64,000 bases of DNA from Pseudomonas yamanorum (GCF_013386765.1 NZ_JACARE010000043.1:1-64000); one strand, 5' to 3'; counted from the first letter of the stretch, positions 17,139-25,541 are shown. Program-made: numbers and translations. The notes: a model not told the origin generated them from the sequence alone.

Positions 17139-17219
17139 ATGACCCAGCCCTACTGCAGTGTTGACGCTTACCGTGGCACTCACCCTTCACACGTTCAACG
17201 TGGCGGGTGGGTGCTATGA
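17139..17219 (+). CDS. 26-residue ORF overlapping the permease start
   Basis: ATG 17139 opens a 26-codon frame that ends in TGA overlapping the ATG of the permease gene (ATGA at 17216-17219). It is preceded by ACAGGAC with reasonable spacing, better than the weak site in front of the permease itself. The peptide (begins MTQPYCSVDAY) has no recognised family. It could serve translational coupling, so that ribosomes ending here restart on the permease, or be the remnant of a former gene. I am not sure it is expressed. Confidence 0.4.
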   Translation: MTQPYCSVDAYRGTHPSHVQRGGWVL

Positions 17220-18676
17220 GCCCGCTTATTCTGATGGCAACCGCCGGTCTCGGGATCGCCCTTCTGCTGTTCCTGGTCCTCAAGTACAAGTTCCAGCCGT
17301 TTGTGGCGCTGATGCTGGTGAGCATCCTGGTGGCGCTGGTGGCCGGGGTGAAACCGGCTGACCTGGTCGCCACCATCGAAGGCGGAATGGGCAAGACCCT
17401 CGGCCACATCGCAATCATCATCGCCCTGGGCGCCATGATCGGTCGCATCATCGAACTGTCCGGCGGCGCCGAGGCGCTGGCGAAAACCCTGATCGAACGC
17501 TTCGGCAACCGGCGCACGCCCCTGGCGCTGACCATGGCCGGCTTCATCATCGGTGTGCCGGTGTTCTTCGAAGTGGGGGTGATCATCCTGATGCCGCTGG
17601 CGTATGGCGTTGCCCGCCGGGCACGCAAGCCGCTGCTGATGTTTGCCTTGCCGATGTGCGCGGCATTGCTCACGGTGCATGCGTTCCTGCCGCCGCATCC
17701 GGGTGCCGTGGCAGCCGCCAGCCAACTGGGCGCCGACCTGGGCCGGGTGCTGATGTTCGGGCTGCCGCTCACGGCATTCCTGTGCTACGTCGGCTACCGC
17801 GTGGCGGGATACATGACGCGGCGTTTCTACCCGATGTCGGATGATATCCGTGCGGAAGTCTACGGGCCGCACGTGACCAACGATGACCTGCGCGCCTGGC
17901 ATGACGGCAACGCCCAAAACGTTGAAAGCAGCACTGCCGCCGTGGCACACATGGGGCTAGAGGAATCCACCAGCAGCATCGTTGCCAAGCTGCCACCCGC
18001 CCCGGCGCCGGGTTTCGGGCTGATCGTCAGCCTGATCCTGTTGCCCATCATTCTGATCCTGCTGGGCACTCTGGCGACGTCGCTGCTGCCCATCGAATCG
18101 ACCCTGCGGGCGATCATGACCGTGCTCGGCGCACCATTGGTGGCGCTGCTGCTCGACACTTTGCTGTGTGCCTGGCTGCTCGGCTCCCGTCGCGGCTGGA
18201 GCCGTACCCAGGTGTCCGACGTGATCGGCTCGGCATTGCCTGGCGTGGCCATGGTGATCCTGATTGCCGGCGCCGGCGGTGTGTTCGGCAAGGTGCTGGT
18301 GGACACCGGGATCGGTGCAGTGGTCTCCGACCTGCTGCGCACCACCGGGTTGCCGGTACTGGCGCTGGGCTTCTTGCTGACCATGCTGCTGCGTGCGGTG
18401 CAGGGCTCGACCACCGTGGCACTGGTGACGACTGCGGGTATCATCAGCCCGCTGATTGCCACGCTCAACCTGACGCCCAACCATATGGCGCTGCTGTGCC
18501 TGGCCATGGGCGGTGGCGGGCTGGCGATGTCGCACATCAACGACGCCGGCTACTGGATTTTCACTAAACTGGCCGGGCTCAACGTGGCTGACGGCCTGCG
18601 CACCTGGACGGTGATCACCACCCTCCTGGGCACCCTGGGTTTCCTGATCACTCTGTTGATCTGGCCTTTTGTCTGA
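17216..18676 (+). CDS. GntP-family sugar-acid permease
   Basis: This inner-membrane proton symporter of the gluconate permease family has 486 residues and about twelve hydrophobic segments. Family marks are the N-terminal FLVLKYKFQPFVALMLVSILVAL, GGMGKTLGHIAIIIALGAMIGR, the FFEVGVIILMPLAYGVARR block and the late QGSTTVALVTTAGI motif. It lies between otnC and otnI, so the likely cargo is a tetronate-type acid. An insertion of about 40 hydrophilic residues around 205-260 makes it slightly longer than classical GntP. It begins with an ATG sharing bases with the stop of a 26-codon ORF. Confidence 0.9.
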   Translation: MSPLILMATAGLGIALLLFLVLKYKFQPFVALMLVSILVALVAGVKPADLVATIEGGMGKTLGHIAIIIALGAMIGRIIELSGGAEALAKTLIERFGNRRTPLALTMAGFIIGVPVFFEVGVIILMPLAYGVARRARKPLLMFALPMCAALLTVHAFLPPHPGAVAAASQLGADLGRVLMFGLPLTAFLCYVGYRVAGYMTRRFYPMSDDIRAEVYGPHVTNDDLRAWHDGNAQNVESSTAAVAHMGLEESTSSIVAKLPPAPAPGFGLIVSLILLPIILILLGTLATSLLPIESTLRAIMTVLGAPLVALLLDTLLCAWLLGSRRGWSRTQVSDVIGSALPGVAMVILIAGAGGVFGKVLVDTGIGAVVSDLLRTTGLPVLALGFLLTMLLRAVQGSTTVALVTTAGIISPLIATLNLTPNHMALLCLAMGGGGLAMSHINDAGYWIFTKLAGLNVADGLRTWTVITTLLGTLGFLITLLIWPFV

Positions 18677-18686
18677 AGGAGTTCAC

Positions 18687-19469
18687 ATGCCTCGCTTTGC
18701 TGCCAACCTGAGCATGCTCTACCCCGAACACCCGTTTCTGGAACGCTTCGCCGCGGCCGCCGCCGATGGGTTCGAAGCAGTGGAGTACCTCTTTCCCTAT
18801 GAGTACAGCCCACAGGATCTCCAACAACGCCTGACCGATAACGGCCTGGTGCAAGCCCTGTTCAACGCGCCGCCCGGTGATTGGGCCGCAGGCGAGCGTG
18901 GCATCGCGACCTTGCCGGGCCGCGAGGACGAATTTCGCGCCGGTTTCGACCGGGCGCTGGAATACGCCGCCGTGCTGGGCAACACCCGCATCCACGTGAT
19001 GGCTGGTTTGCTGCCGTCGGAAAATGAGCGTGCGCGTCACCACGGCGTGTACCTGGAAAACCTCGCCTACGCTGCCGCCCAGGCGCAGCAGGCCGGCGTC
19101 ACGGTGCTGCTGGAGCCGATCAACACCCGGGACATGCCGGGGTTTTTCCTCAACCGCCAGGATCAGGCCCAGGCCATCTGCAAGGAGGTCGGCGCCAGCA
19201 ACCTGAAAGTGCAGTTCGACTGCTATCACTGCCAGATCGTCGAGGGCGACCTGGCCGTCAAGCTGCGGCGCGACATGGGCGGCATTGGCCATATCCAGAT
19301 TGCCGGCGTGCCTGACCGGCATGAGCCAGACCTCGGTGAGCTGAATTACCCATACCTGTTCGCGCTGATCGATGAACTGGGGTATGACGGCTGGATAGGC
19401 TGCGAATACCGACCGCGGGGCGACACCTCGGCTGGCCTGCAATGGTTGCGGGACTGGAAGGCGCGTTAA
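18687..19469 (+). CDS. otnI: 2-oxo-tetronate isomerase (hydroxypyruvate isomerase family)
   Basis: OtnI interconverts 2-oxo- and 3-oxo-tetronate, linking the LtnD product to OtnK. The 260-residue TIM barrel starts at ATG 18687 after a clear AAGGAG. It shows the family N-terminus PRFAANLSMLYPEHPFLERF, the metal/catalytic region VLLEPINTRDMPGFFL, and QFDCYHCQIVEGD followed by GHIQIAGVPDRHEPDLGELNY. Hydroxypyruvate isomerase (Hyi) is the sister function in this family; the otn context favours OtnI. Confidence 0.88.
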   Translation: MPRFAANLSMLYPEHPFLERFAAAAADGFEAVEYLFPYEYSPQDLQQRLTDNGLVQALFNAPPGDWAAGERGIATLPGREDEFRAGFDRALEYAAVLGNTRIHVMAGLLPSENERARHHGVYLENLAYAAAQAQQAGVTVLLEPINTRDMPGFFLNRQDQAQAICKEVGASNLKVQFDCYHCQIVEGDLAVKLRRDMGGIGHIQIAGVPDRHEPDLGELNYPYLFALIDELGYDGWIGCEYRPRGDTSAGLQWLRDWKAR

Positions 19470-19557
19470 GCCAAACCCGTGGGCATGGCACCACGGGCAT
19501 GGCGACGTTCTATGCGAAAGAGTTGGGGCAGTTCATGCAGCAGACCGAAAAAGCGCG
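19470..19557. other. Short gap with inverted repeat and possible gene tail
   Basis: An inverted repeat CCCGTGG / CCACGGG lies at about 19476-19497 and may act as a terminator for the otn operon, although no T-run follows. After it, an open stretch ending in TAG at 19561 reads MATFYAKELGQFMQQTEKAR from 19499. This looks like the C-terminal end of some former protein; I do not recognise it. Confidence 0.3.
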
Positions 19558-20379
19558 CTAGGCCGGTTCGTGGTCGGACGGCAACATCAGTTCGACCCCT
19601 TGCTTGCGGATGCCGTCTGCGGCGGCGGGAGCCAACGCGGCGTCACTGATGACGATATCGAACTGCTCCAACCCGGCGATCTTGTACATGCTGAAGGTGC
19701 CGTACTTGGAACTGCTGGCCACCAGTACCGCTTGCGACGCCGACTGCATGGCGACTTGCTTGACCTCCACTTTCAACGCCGAAGGCGTGGTGATGCCGCG
19801 CAGAAGGTCCCAGGAACTGGTGGAGATGAAGGCGATGTCGGTGACCACCTGGCGCAGGGTGGCCACCGCGAGCCCGCCGACACACGAATGGTTGGAGTGA
19901 TCCAACTGCCCGCCCGTGTGAATCACCGTCACCTGCGGGGCATCCATCAACGCCTGCACCACCCCGAAGTCGTTGGTCACCACGGTCATGCCGGCGAGTG
20001 CCTTGATGTAGGGAACGATCTCCAGCGTGCTGGTGCCTGCGTCCAGGTAAACCGTCATGTCCGCCCGCAGCAAGCGCGCGGCAAGCCTGGCCATGGCCTG
20101 CTTCTGCGGCAACTCAACCACCGCCTTGAGTTGATGGCTCGGCTCGCTGTGAAGCTGGCTCGCAATGCGCACCCCACCGGTGACCGAATACGCCCGGCCT
20201 TCCTGCTCCAGCAACGCGATATCGCGCCGCACGGTCATGTGGGAGCAGTCGAACATCTCCATCAACTGATGAACACTCAGCACTTGATGCTTGCGCAACT
20301 GACGCAATATCAGCTCACGGCGCTGATCAGGAATCATCGGTGCGCCGCTCTCGGCGGTGATGTCCTTCTGGCTTGGCAT
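19558..20379 (-). CDS. DeoR-family transcriptional regulator
   Basis: This is a DNA-binding repressor of sugar catabolism, 273 residues. The N-terminal winged helix-turn-helix (about residues 16-75, with RRELILRQLRKHQVLSVHQLMEMF and HMTVRRDIALLEQEG) is followed by the DeoRC sugar-phosphate sensor domain (VYLDAGTSTLEIVPYI). The ATG at 20379 has GGAG upstream; an internal ATG 45 bases downstream is less favoured. It is convergent with the otn operon, and a phosphorylated intermediate of that pathway is the likely effector. The palindrome at 14097 is the candidate target. Confidence 0.88.
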   Translation of the reverse strand: MPSQKDITAESGAPMIPDQRRELILRQLRKHQVLSVHQLMEMFDCSHMTVRRDIALLEQEGRAYSVTGGVRIASQLHSEPSHQLKAVVELPQKQAMARLAARLLRADMTVYLDAGTSTLEIVPYIKALAGMTVVTNDFGVVQALMDAPQVTVIHTGGQLDHSNHSCVGGLAVATLRQVVTDIAFISTSSWDLLRGITTPSALKVEVKQVAMQSASQAVLVASSSKYGTFSMYKIAGLEQFDIVISDAALAPAAADGIRKQGVELMLPSDHEPA

Positions 20380-20482
20380 TCAAGGCTCCAACGAGTACGG
20401 CGGGTGGGTTCGGGTGAACCACATAGTAGCGAATCCACCGTGACCCGCGCGAGCCTGGCAAAAAAACAGTCGCCCCACGCAA

Positions 20483-21610
20483 CTACTTCAACCGCCCTGC
20501 CTCGCCCAGCCAGGCGGGTGCGCTTTTCTGCAGCCACTCAGTGGCCGCGGGATTGTGTTTGACGCGGCTGTCCAGGAACGCCACACCAATGGCCTGGATC
20601 GCTGCGACCTGCTTGGGATCGGGGGCAGGCTCGCCCGCCATCGAACTGTTGCCGCCAAGTTTGGGGCCATGCTTGTGGCCTCGACCTTTGGGCGCATCGC
20701 CGGACGCATCACTGCCCTTTTCGGGCTGCTTTGCCGGTCGGCTGAATAACTCGCTGCCCGCCAAGGTCTTGTGAGTCGCGCTGTTCAGGTCCAACCGGAC
20801 ACTGCCGGCCACCGTCACCGAGTCACCCAGGACTTCCCGCTGGCGATAGGAACTGACCCAGTTGAACGGGTCTTCATCCTGCTGGCCGGTCATCGACAGC
20901 ACCGGGGCCGATATTCGGGCGTACATGTCTGGACGGGCGTCGGCGTCCACGTAAGGGCTGAGCAACACCACCGCCTTGGGCTGGATCGCGACGCCCGACG
21001 TAGCGCCAGGCTCCAGCGCCCCGGCGAGCGCCTCGGCGGTCTGTGCGCCAAAGTCGAAGCCGGCGACCACCACCTGGTTCCAGTCGATGGCTGCCAACTG
21101 TGCATCACCCTTGGCGGCCCTTGCCCGAACTTCGGTCAGGACCTTCTGCAAGGTGGACAGCCTTTCGCGTAAAGCGGCGGCGGAATAATGGGGGCTCGCC
21201 ATTCCGCGAAAGTCGCCATACGTCGCCTGCTGCGAGGCAAACACCGACTGATCGTGGGCGTGTTCCTGAACCGACAGCACCGCATAACCGGCCTGTGCCC
21301 AAGCCTTGCGCCACGCCACGCCGCCCGAGGCCGACTCCCCCAGGCCAGGCAAATAAATGATCAGTGGCACACGCTCCTGGGTCACCGGCGCCAGCCACGC
21401 CACATTCACCGATTGCTGATCGACTTGCCAGGTCGCGCCCCAGCCGGCCGTTTCGTGGTGGGCGGGTTGATAAGCGGTGCTCAACTCTTTATCGACCCGC
21501 TCGCTGAAAGCGGCTCGCGGGTTGGGCGGATCGCCCGCACACCCCGCGATCAATCCCAGGCTGCCCACCAGGGCGCCCACCGCCAGCCAGTACCGAGGTT
21601 GAAGGTTCAT
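20483..21610 (-). CDS. Lipoprotein alpha/beta-hydrolase-like protein
   Basis: This 375-residue protein starts at ATG 21610 (a GTG three codons earlier is possible). It has a lipoprotein signal: LAVGALVGSLGLIAGC with the lipobox Cys at about residue 24, so it is probably anchored to a membrane on the periplasmic side. The body looks like an alpha/beta-hydrolase (LIIYLPGLGESASGG, VVLLSPYVDADARPD, VLSMTGQQDEDPFNW). At the expected nucleophile elbow it reads GFDFG, with Asp where most such enzymes have Ser or Cys. The C-terminal half contains a low-complexity charged stretch (KGRGHKHGPKLGG). Function unknown. Confidence 0.7.
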   Translation of the reverse strand: MNLQPRYWLAVGALVGSLGLIAGCAGDPPNPRAAFSERVDKELSTAYQPAHHETAGWGATWQVDQQSVNVAWLAPVTQERVPLIIYLPGLGESASGGVAWRKAWAQAGYAVLSVQEHAHDQSVFASQQATYGDFRGMASPHYSAAALRERLSTLQKVLTEVRARAAKGDAQLAAIDWNQVVVAGFDFGAQTAEALAGALEPGATSGVAIQPKAVVLLSPYVDADARPDMYARISAPVLSMTGQQDEDPFNWVSSYRQREVLGDSVTVAGSVRLDLNSATHKTLAGSELFSRPAKQPEKGSDASGDAPKGRGHKHGPKLGGNSSMAGEPAPDPKQVAAIQAIGVAFLDSRVKHNPAATEWLQKSAPAWLGEAGRLK

Positions 21611-21773
21611 TCGATTCACACCGCCGTTCAGTTCAAGATGAGTGGCAGCCTAACCGACCCGCGGGTTAACGAATCGCAAGCGCGGGTAAAGAATGGGTAA
21701 AGCGTGACGGCACGATGGCCTTCCTCGCAGGTCTTTGTTTTATGAACGTCGGAAAATTTTCAAGGAGACGCCT

Positions 21774-22604
21774 GTGAGCATCAGAGACAACCCCGAGGAC
21801 TACCAGGATCTCAAGCGGGCCGTCGGCTTGCTGGAATCCCCCTCCCTGACGGCCAGGCTGTCCGGCATGATCGGCTCCCCCATCGAAAGCGCGGTAAAGG
21901 CCTTGCCGGGAGTGGTTTCAAAACGGATCAATGGCGCAGTGGCGGCGGCCCTGCATTCATCCGCTGACGCGGCGTTGTGGAGCCTGGAGAACAATCCGAA
22001 AAAAACCGCCTCGACCCGGTTGCACAAGTTTTACGCGGCAACCTCGGGCGCCATCGGCGGAGCCTTCGGTATTGCGGCGCTGTTTATCGAGCTGCCAATC
22101 TCCACCACCATCATGATGCGCTCGGTCGCCGACGTCGCGCGCAGCGAAGGTTTTGACCTGGCAGACTTTGCCACCAAGCAGGCGTGCATCGAAGTGTTTG
22201 CCATGGGCGGCAACAGCCAGGCCGACGACGCCACAGAGACCGGTTACTACATCACCCGCAGCTTCACCACCCAGACCATGCAACAGCTGTCGAAGGAGCT
22301 GGCGGGAATCGCCGCCAAGCAGGGTTCCAAGGCCATCGGCAGCCTGTCCCCGGGGCAAGCCGGGAAATGGCTGGCGATCCTGATCGACAAGGTCGCGACA
22401 CGCTTTGGCTTTACCATTTCCAGCAAGTTCGCGGCGCAGGCCGTGCCGGTGATGGGCGCGTTTACCGGGGCGACGATCAATGCGCTGTTTACGCATTTCT
22501 ATCAGGACATGGCGCGGGGGCATTTCATCGTCAAACGGCTTGAGGAGAAGTATGGGTTTGAGGCGGTCAAGAGTGAGTACATGGCGATCAAGGCGACGCC
22601 ATGA
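21774..22604 (+). CDS. EcsC-family protein
   Basis: This 276-residue protein of the EcsC family starts at GTG 21774, nine bases after a strong AAGGAG. It has a central hydrophobic, glycine-rich region (FYAATSGAIGGAFGIAALFIELPISTTIMMRSVADVAR) and a second one near the C-terminus (VPVMGAFTGATINALFTHFYQDMARGHFIVKRLEEKYG), typical of the family. EcsC proteins are membrane-associated and of poorly understood role; named after the Bacillus ecs locus. It stands alone between a divergent hydrolase and a toxin-antitoxin pair. Confidence 0.8.
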   Translation: MSIRDNPEDYQDLKRAVGLLESPSLTARLSGMIGSPIESAVKALPGVVSKRINGAVAAALHSSADAALWSLENNPKKTASTRLHKFYAATSGAIGGAFGIAALFIELPISTTIMMRSVADVARSEGFDLADFATKQACIEVFAMGGNSQADDATETGYYITRSFTTQTMQQLSKELAGIAAKQGSKAIGSLSPGQAGKWLAILIDKVATRFGFTISSKFAAQAVPVMGAFTGATINALFTHFYQDMARGHFIVKRLEEKYGFEAVKSEYMAIKATP

Positions 22605-22689
22605 AACTTTGACCGACCGTCTCAAGCGCGCAATATCGCACCAATAGTATGATAAGTTTTCACCACTGCTTATATCTTGGGAGCTACTC

Positions 22690-22935
22690 ATGGCTACTGT
22701 TCGAAAAACCATCACCGTGACCGACCAGCAAGATGGCTGGATAAAGGCGCAGATCGAAGCGGGTCATTACACCAATGACAGCGAGTACATCCGCGATTTG
22801 ATTCGTCGCGAACAGGAGCGCAGTGCGGAAGTAGACGCCATTCGTGCCGCGTTACTTGAAGGCGAGGCCAGTGGCAAACCACGTGCATTTGACCCCGCAG
22901 CGTTCAAACAGAGGATGTTGAATGCCCATGGCTGA
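22690..22935 (+). CDS. parD: ParD-type antitoxin
   Basis: This 81-residue antitoxin has an N-terminal ribbon-helix-helix DNA-binding domain (RKTITVTDQQDGWIKAQIEAGHYTNDSEYIRDLIRREQER), which is the ParD/CopG type, and a charged C-terminal tail that would wrap the toxin. GGGAG precedes the ATG. It overlaps the toxin gene by 14 bases, the usual arrangement. It is expected to repress its own promoter in the AT-rich 22620-22680 region. Confidence 0.9.
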   Translation: MATVRKTITVTDQQDGWIKAQIEAGHYTNDSEYIRDLIRREQERSAEVDAIRAALLEGEASGKPRAFDPAAFKQRMLNAHG

Positions 22936-23218
22936 ATACCGTCTTACACCCGCTGCCGAGCGTGACCTTGAAGGCATTTGGGTTTACACCGCTCGGCAGT
23001 GGGATGTGGACCAGGCAAATCGCTACATCGATATCTTGACGACAACGTTTTCTGATCTGGCACAACACCCTAAAACGGCCCCGGCCTGTGACCATATACG
23101 GCTTGGCTACCGAAGACGCAGCATTGAGCAGCATATGATTTACTTTCGGATCACCACGTATGGGGTATCGATTATCCGTATTTTGCATGACCGAATGGAC
23201 GCGCCACGCAAACTATGA
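22922..23218 (+). CDS. parE: ParE-type toxin
   Basis: This 98-residue RelE/ParE superfamily toxin is probably of the gyrase-poisoning ParE branch. Landmarks are YRLTPAAERDLEGIWVYTARQWDVDQANRYIDIL, LGYRRRSIEQHMIYFRI and VSIIRILHDRMDAPRKL, the last being the typical ParE end. Translation begins at ATG 22922 or the in-frame ATG 22928, both inside the antitoxin gene. The pair appears intact. Confidence 0.9.
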   Translation: MPMAEYRLTPAAERDLEGIWVYTARQWDVDQANRYIDILTTTFSDLAQHPKTAPACDHIRLGYRRRSIEQHMIYFRITTYGVSIIRILHDRMDAPRKL

Positions 23219-23220
23219 CC

Positions 23221-23352
23221 CTACCTATCGGCTGTTGCAGAGCCAGGGCCTGAGCATCAGGCCTTCCCCAGCGACTACCACTTCGTCTCGATGTCGCAGA
23301 TCGTGCTGCTGATGATCTACCCCAAAAATGAACGGCAGGACCTCGCTCCGAT
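23221..23352 (+). pseudogene. Remnant of a RelE/HigB-type toxin
   Basis: Directly after parE a reading frame (about 23221 onward) contains FVSMSQIVLLMIYPKNERQDLAPIF. This matches the C-terminal signature of HigB-2/RelE-type toxins (...YAKNERSDLTPEQ in intact members). There is no proper start or N-terminal half, and the frame runs into the end of the convergent HAD gene. I read it as the tail of a decayed second toxin gene. The assignment rests on this short signature only. Confidence 0.5.
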
Positions 23353-23354
23353 CT

Positions 23355-23993
23355 TCAGGACGAAAAAACCTCACCCCGCGGCCGCACAGACTTCTTGCAT
23401 CTGGGCGCCTGCTGCCTCACAAGCTGCGCCTGCACCCCTGCAACCGCATCCAGAACAGCCTGGGCCCAGTTCTCATCCTGCGGATTAACCACGACCACGC
23501 GAAAGCCGTGATCATGCCCCTCGGCCCGCACGCCCTCGGAGTCATCCACGTGCAGGTCGATATCAAAGGCCGGCGGAAATTTCGAAGGTGTGTTCGACAG
23601 CCCGCGCACCGTCAGGGCGCGGGTGTGCAGCACGCTGTTCACCACCCCGTCGACACGGATGCCGTACAGCATCAACCAACGCCTGATGTAGGAAGGCGCC
23701 CGGCCAGACGACGTGTAGACCCAGATGCTGCACCCCTGGCGGCGCAGCTCCCGCGTCAGGGAACGGGTGCCGCTACGCAGCGGCTCGCCCCACCAGCGAT
23801 GAACGCAATTGGGTAGCCAGCTTGCCTCGACGGCAGAATGATGGAGTTGGCAGGCCAGCGTGTCATCGATATCAAACGAGATACGCACGCGCGGGCGCTT
23901 GAGCACACCCGTGGGCATGGCATGCCGCACGGCTTGCAAGACTCGCCTGCCGGAGGTCCGGCATTTGCTGGCAAGCGTTGGATACCCGCTCAT
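23355..23993 (-). CDS. HAD-superfamily hydrolase
   Basis: This 212-residue protein has the haloacid-dehalogenase motif I VRISFDIDDTLA at about residues 36-47, motif II in IWVYTSSGR, and motif IV-like DLHVDDSEGV. It is likely a small phosphatase or phosphotransferase acting in the cytosol. It begins at an ATG overlapping the stop of the upstream Fic-like gene (TAATG), so the two are translationally coupled. The substrate is unknown. Pairing of a HAD phosphatase with a Fic-fold protein is the notable point. Confidence 0.75.
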   Translation of the reverse strand: MSGYPTLASKCRTSGRRVLQAVRHAMPTGVLKRPRVRISFDIDDTLACQLHHSAVEASWLPNCVHRWWGEPLRSGTRSLTRELRRQGCSIWVYTSSGRAPSYIRRWLMLYGIRVDGVVNSVLHTRALTVRGLSNTPSKFPPAFDIDLHVDDSEGVRAEGHDHGFRVVVVNPQDENWAQAVLDAVAGVQAQLVRQQAPRCKKSVRPRGEVFSS

Positions 23994-24691
23994 TAATGGC
24001 CTCCCTGATAGATAGGCTGCGGTGTGTCGCTCAAGAAAAACGCCTGTGGATCAGGTGCCTGTTCCTCCAGGAAGGCGGCGTATTTTTTCTTGATCTTGGG
24101 CAATTCGTACAACGCCTTGACTCCATGCTTGGCAGAGTTGCGTATCACCGAGGAGGGATTGAAGTAGCCCTCGGCATTTTCAAGTGTCAGCACGAACGGC
24201 GGCAAACCTGCGCGCATCAGCAAGTAGCTGACGATCAGCGAGCCGCTGCGGTTGTTGCCTTCGATGAACAATTGCGGCTTGCTGAGGATTCGCACATAGA
24301 CACCGGCTGCGCGCTTCCAGACTGATTCGCTGCGATACGCGCAGTACCAGTTGTACAAGTCCTTGATACCGCCTTCAACGTTGTTGAAGAAGTGCTGCTC
24401 GGTGGCCGCCAGGTGGTGACTGTACTCCTGGCGACGTGCCGGGTCCTTGCCGCAGAGCACGGTGGCATTGATTTCCAGCATCAGGTCCAGGTGCTGAAGG
24501 TCAAACAGGTCGACACCCCGAGCGACATAATCGTCAATCAGCGCGTAGCCCTCAAGCACATTGAGCAGCACTTCGTCGGTCAACGGGTCGCGCTGCTCGG
24601 TAAAGTGCTGGCTGAGCTCGGCAAAGCGGCGCTGTACCTCACGCAGTGCGCGTTCAATGGCAGGTAGATCAAGGCGACGTGGAGCGGGCAT
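23993..24691 (-). CDS. Fic/DOC-like protein with degenerate active site
   Basis: This 232-residue protein of the Fic fold starts at ATG 24691 (AGGA upstream; a TTG two codons earlier is possible). Active Fic enzymes carry HxFx(D/E)GNGRxxR and transfer AMP or other phosphate groups to target proteins. Here the equivalent segment at about residues 146-157 is QLFIEGNNRSGS. The catalytic His is Gln, the second Gly is Asn and the last Arg is Ser, while Phe, Glu-Gly-Asn and the first Arg are kept. The rest is helical (LNVLEGYALIDDYVARGVDLF, HHLAATEQHFF). It may have lost AMPylation, or use a variant chemistry. It lies 31 bases downstream of pstB and may be co-transcribed with the pst operon. Confidence 0.65.
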   Translation of the reverse strand: MPAPRRLDLPAIERALREVQRRFAELSQHFTEQRDPLTDEVLLNVLEGYALIDDYVARGVDLFDLQHLDLMLEINATVLCGKDPARRQEYSHHLAATEQHFFNNVEGGIKDLYNWYCAYRSESVWKRAAGVYVRILSKPQLFIEGNNRSGSLIVSYLLMRAGLPPFVLTLENAEGYFNPSSVIRNSAKHGVKALYELPKIKKKYAAFLEEQAPDPQAFFLSDTPQPIYQGGH

Positions 24692-24722
24692 TGGCAATCC
24701 TGGGAAACGGTAAAGGGGCCGG

Positions 24723-25541
24723 TCAGCTGAACTTGCCGCTGATGTAATCCTCGGTCATTTGTTCACGCGGGCTGCCGAAGATCTGGGCAGTCGGGCCCAT
24801 TTCAACCAGGTACCCGGTGCGCGTGCCCTGGGAGATGTCCACCGAGAAAAACGCGGTGGTATCCGCCACACGGATGGCCTGCTGCATGTTGTGGGTCACC
24901 AGGGCGATGGTGTAGTCCTTCTTCAACTCGACCATCAACTCTTCAACCCGGCGGGTGGCGATCGGGTCGAGTGCCGAACACGGCTCATCCAGCAGGAGTA
25001 CTTCGGGCTCGGTAGCGATGGCACGGGCAATACACAGCCGTTGCTGCTGGCCACCGGAGAGGGACAGGCCGCTGACCTTGAGCTTGTCCTTGACCTCGTC
25101 CCACAGCGCAGCACCTTGCAGGGCGTGCTTGACGCGGTCGCCCAGGTCGCCTTTGTAGCGGTTCAGCCGCAGGCCGAAGGCGACGTTGTCGAAGATGCTC
25201 ATGGAAAACGGGTTGGGCTGCTGGAACACCATGCCGATGTAGCGGCGTACGACCACCGGGTCGACACCCTTGCCATACACGTCCTGGCCGAGGAAATGCA
25301 CGTGGCCTTCGAAACGAAAGCCCTTCACCAGGTCGTTCATGCGGTTCAGGCTGCGCAGCACGGTACTTTTACCGCAGCCGGAAGGACCGATGAAGCCGGT
25401 GATCTTGTTTTTCTCGATCGGCACATGGCTGTCACGTACCGCCATGAAGTTGCCGTAGAAAATCTTGTCGAGCTTGCAGTCCATGACCACAGGCTCCTGG
25501 GTGACAAACGGAGCGGCTATTTGCGCAGTTGATACGTTCAA
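24723..25541 (-). CDS. pstB: Phosphate ABC transporter ATP-binding protein
   Basis: This is the ATPase of the phosphate importer, 272 residues. It shows Walker A GPSGCGKS, the Q-loop FQQPNPF, signature LSGGQQQR and Walker B LLLDEPCSALD. The usual start is a TTG at 25541 with GGGAG upstream; an ATG at 25484 is the fallback. It is the last pst gene: phoU, which normally follows pstB in the main Pseudomonas operon, is absent and the Fic-like gene comes next. Confidence 0.93.
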   Translation of the reverse strand: MNVSTAQIAAPFVTQEPVVMDCKLDKIFYGNFMAVRDSHVPIEKNKITGFIGPSGCGKSTVLRSLNRMNDLVKGFRFEGHVHFLGQDVYGKGVDPVVVRRYIGMVFQQPNPFSMSIFDNVAFGLRLNRYKGDLGDRVKHALQGAALWDEVKDKLKVSGLSLSGGQQQRLCIARAIATEPEVLLLDEPCSALDPIATRRVEELMVELKKDYTIALVTHNMQQAIRVADTTAFFSVDISQGTRTGYLVEMGPTAQIFGSPREQMTEDYISGKFS

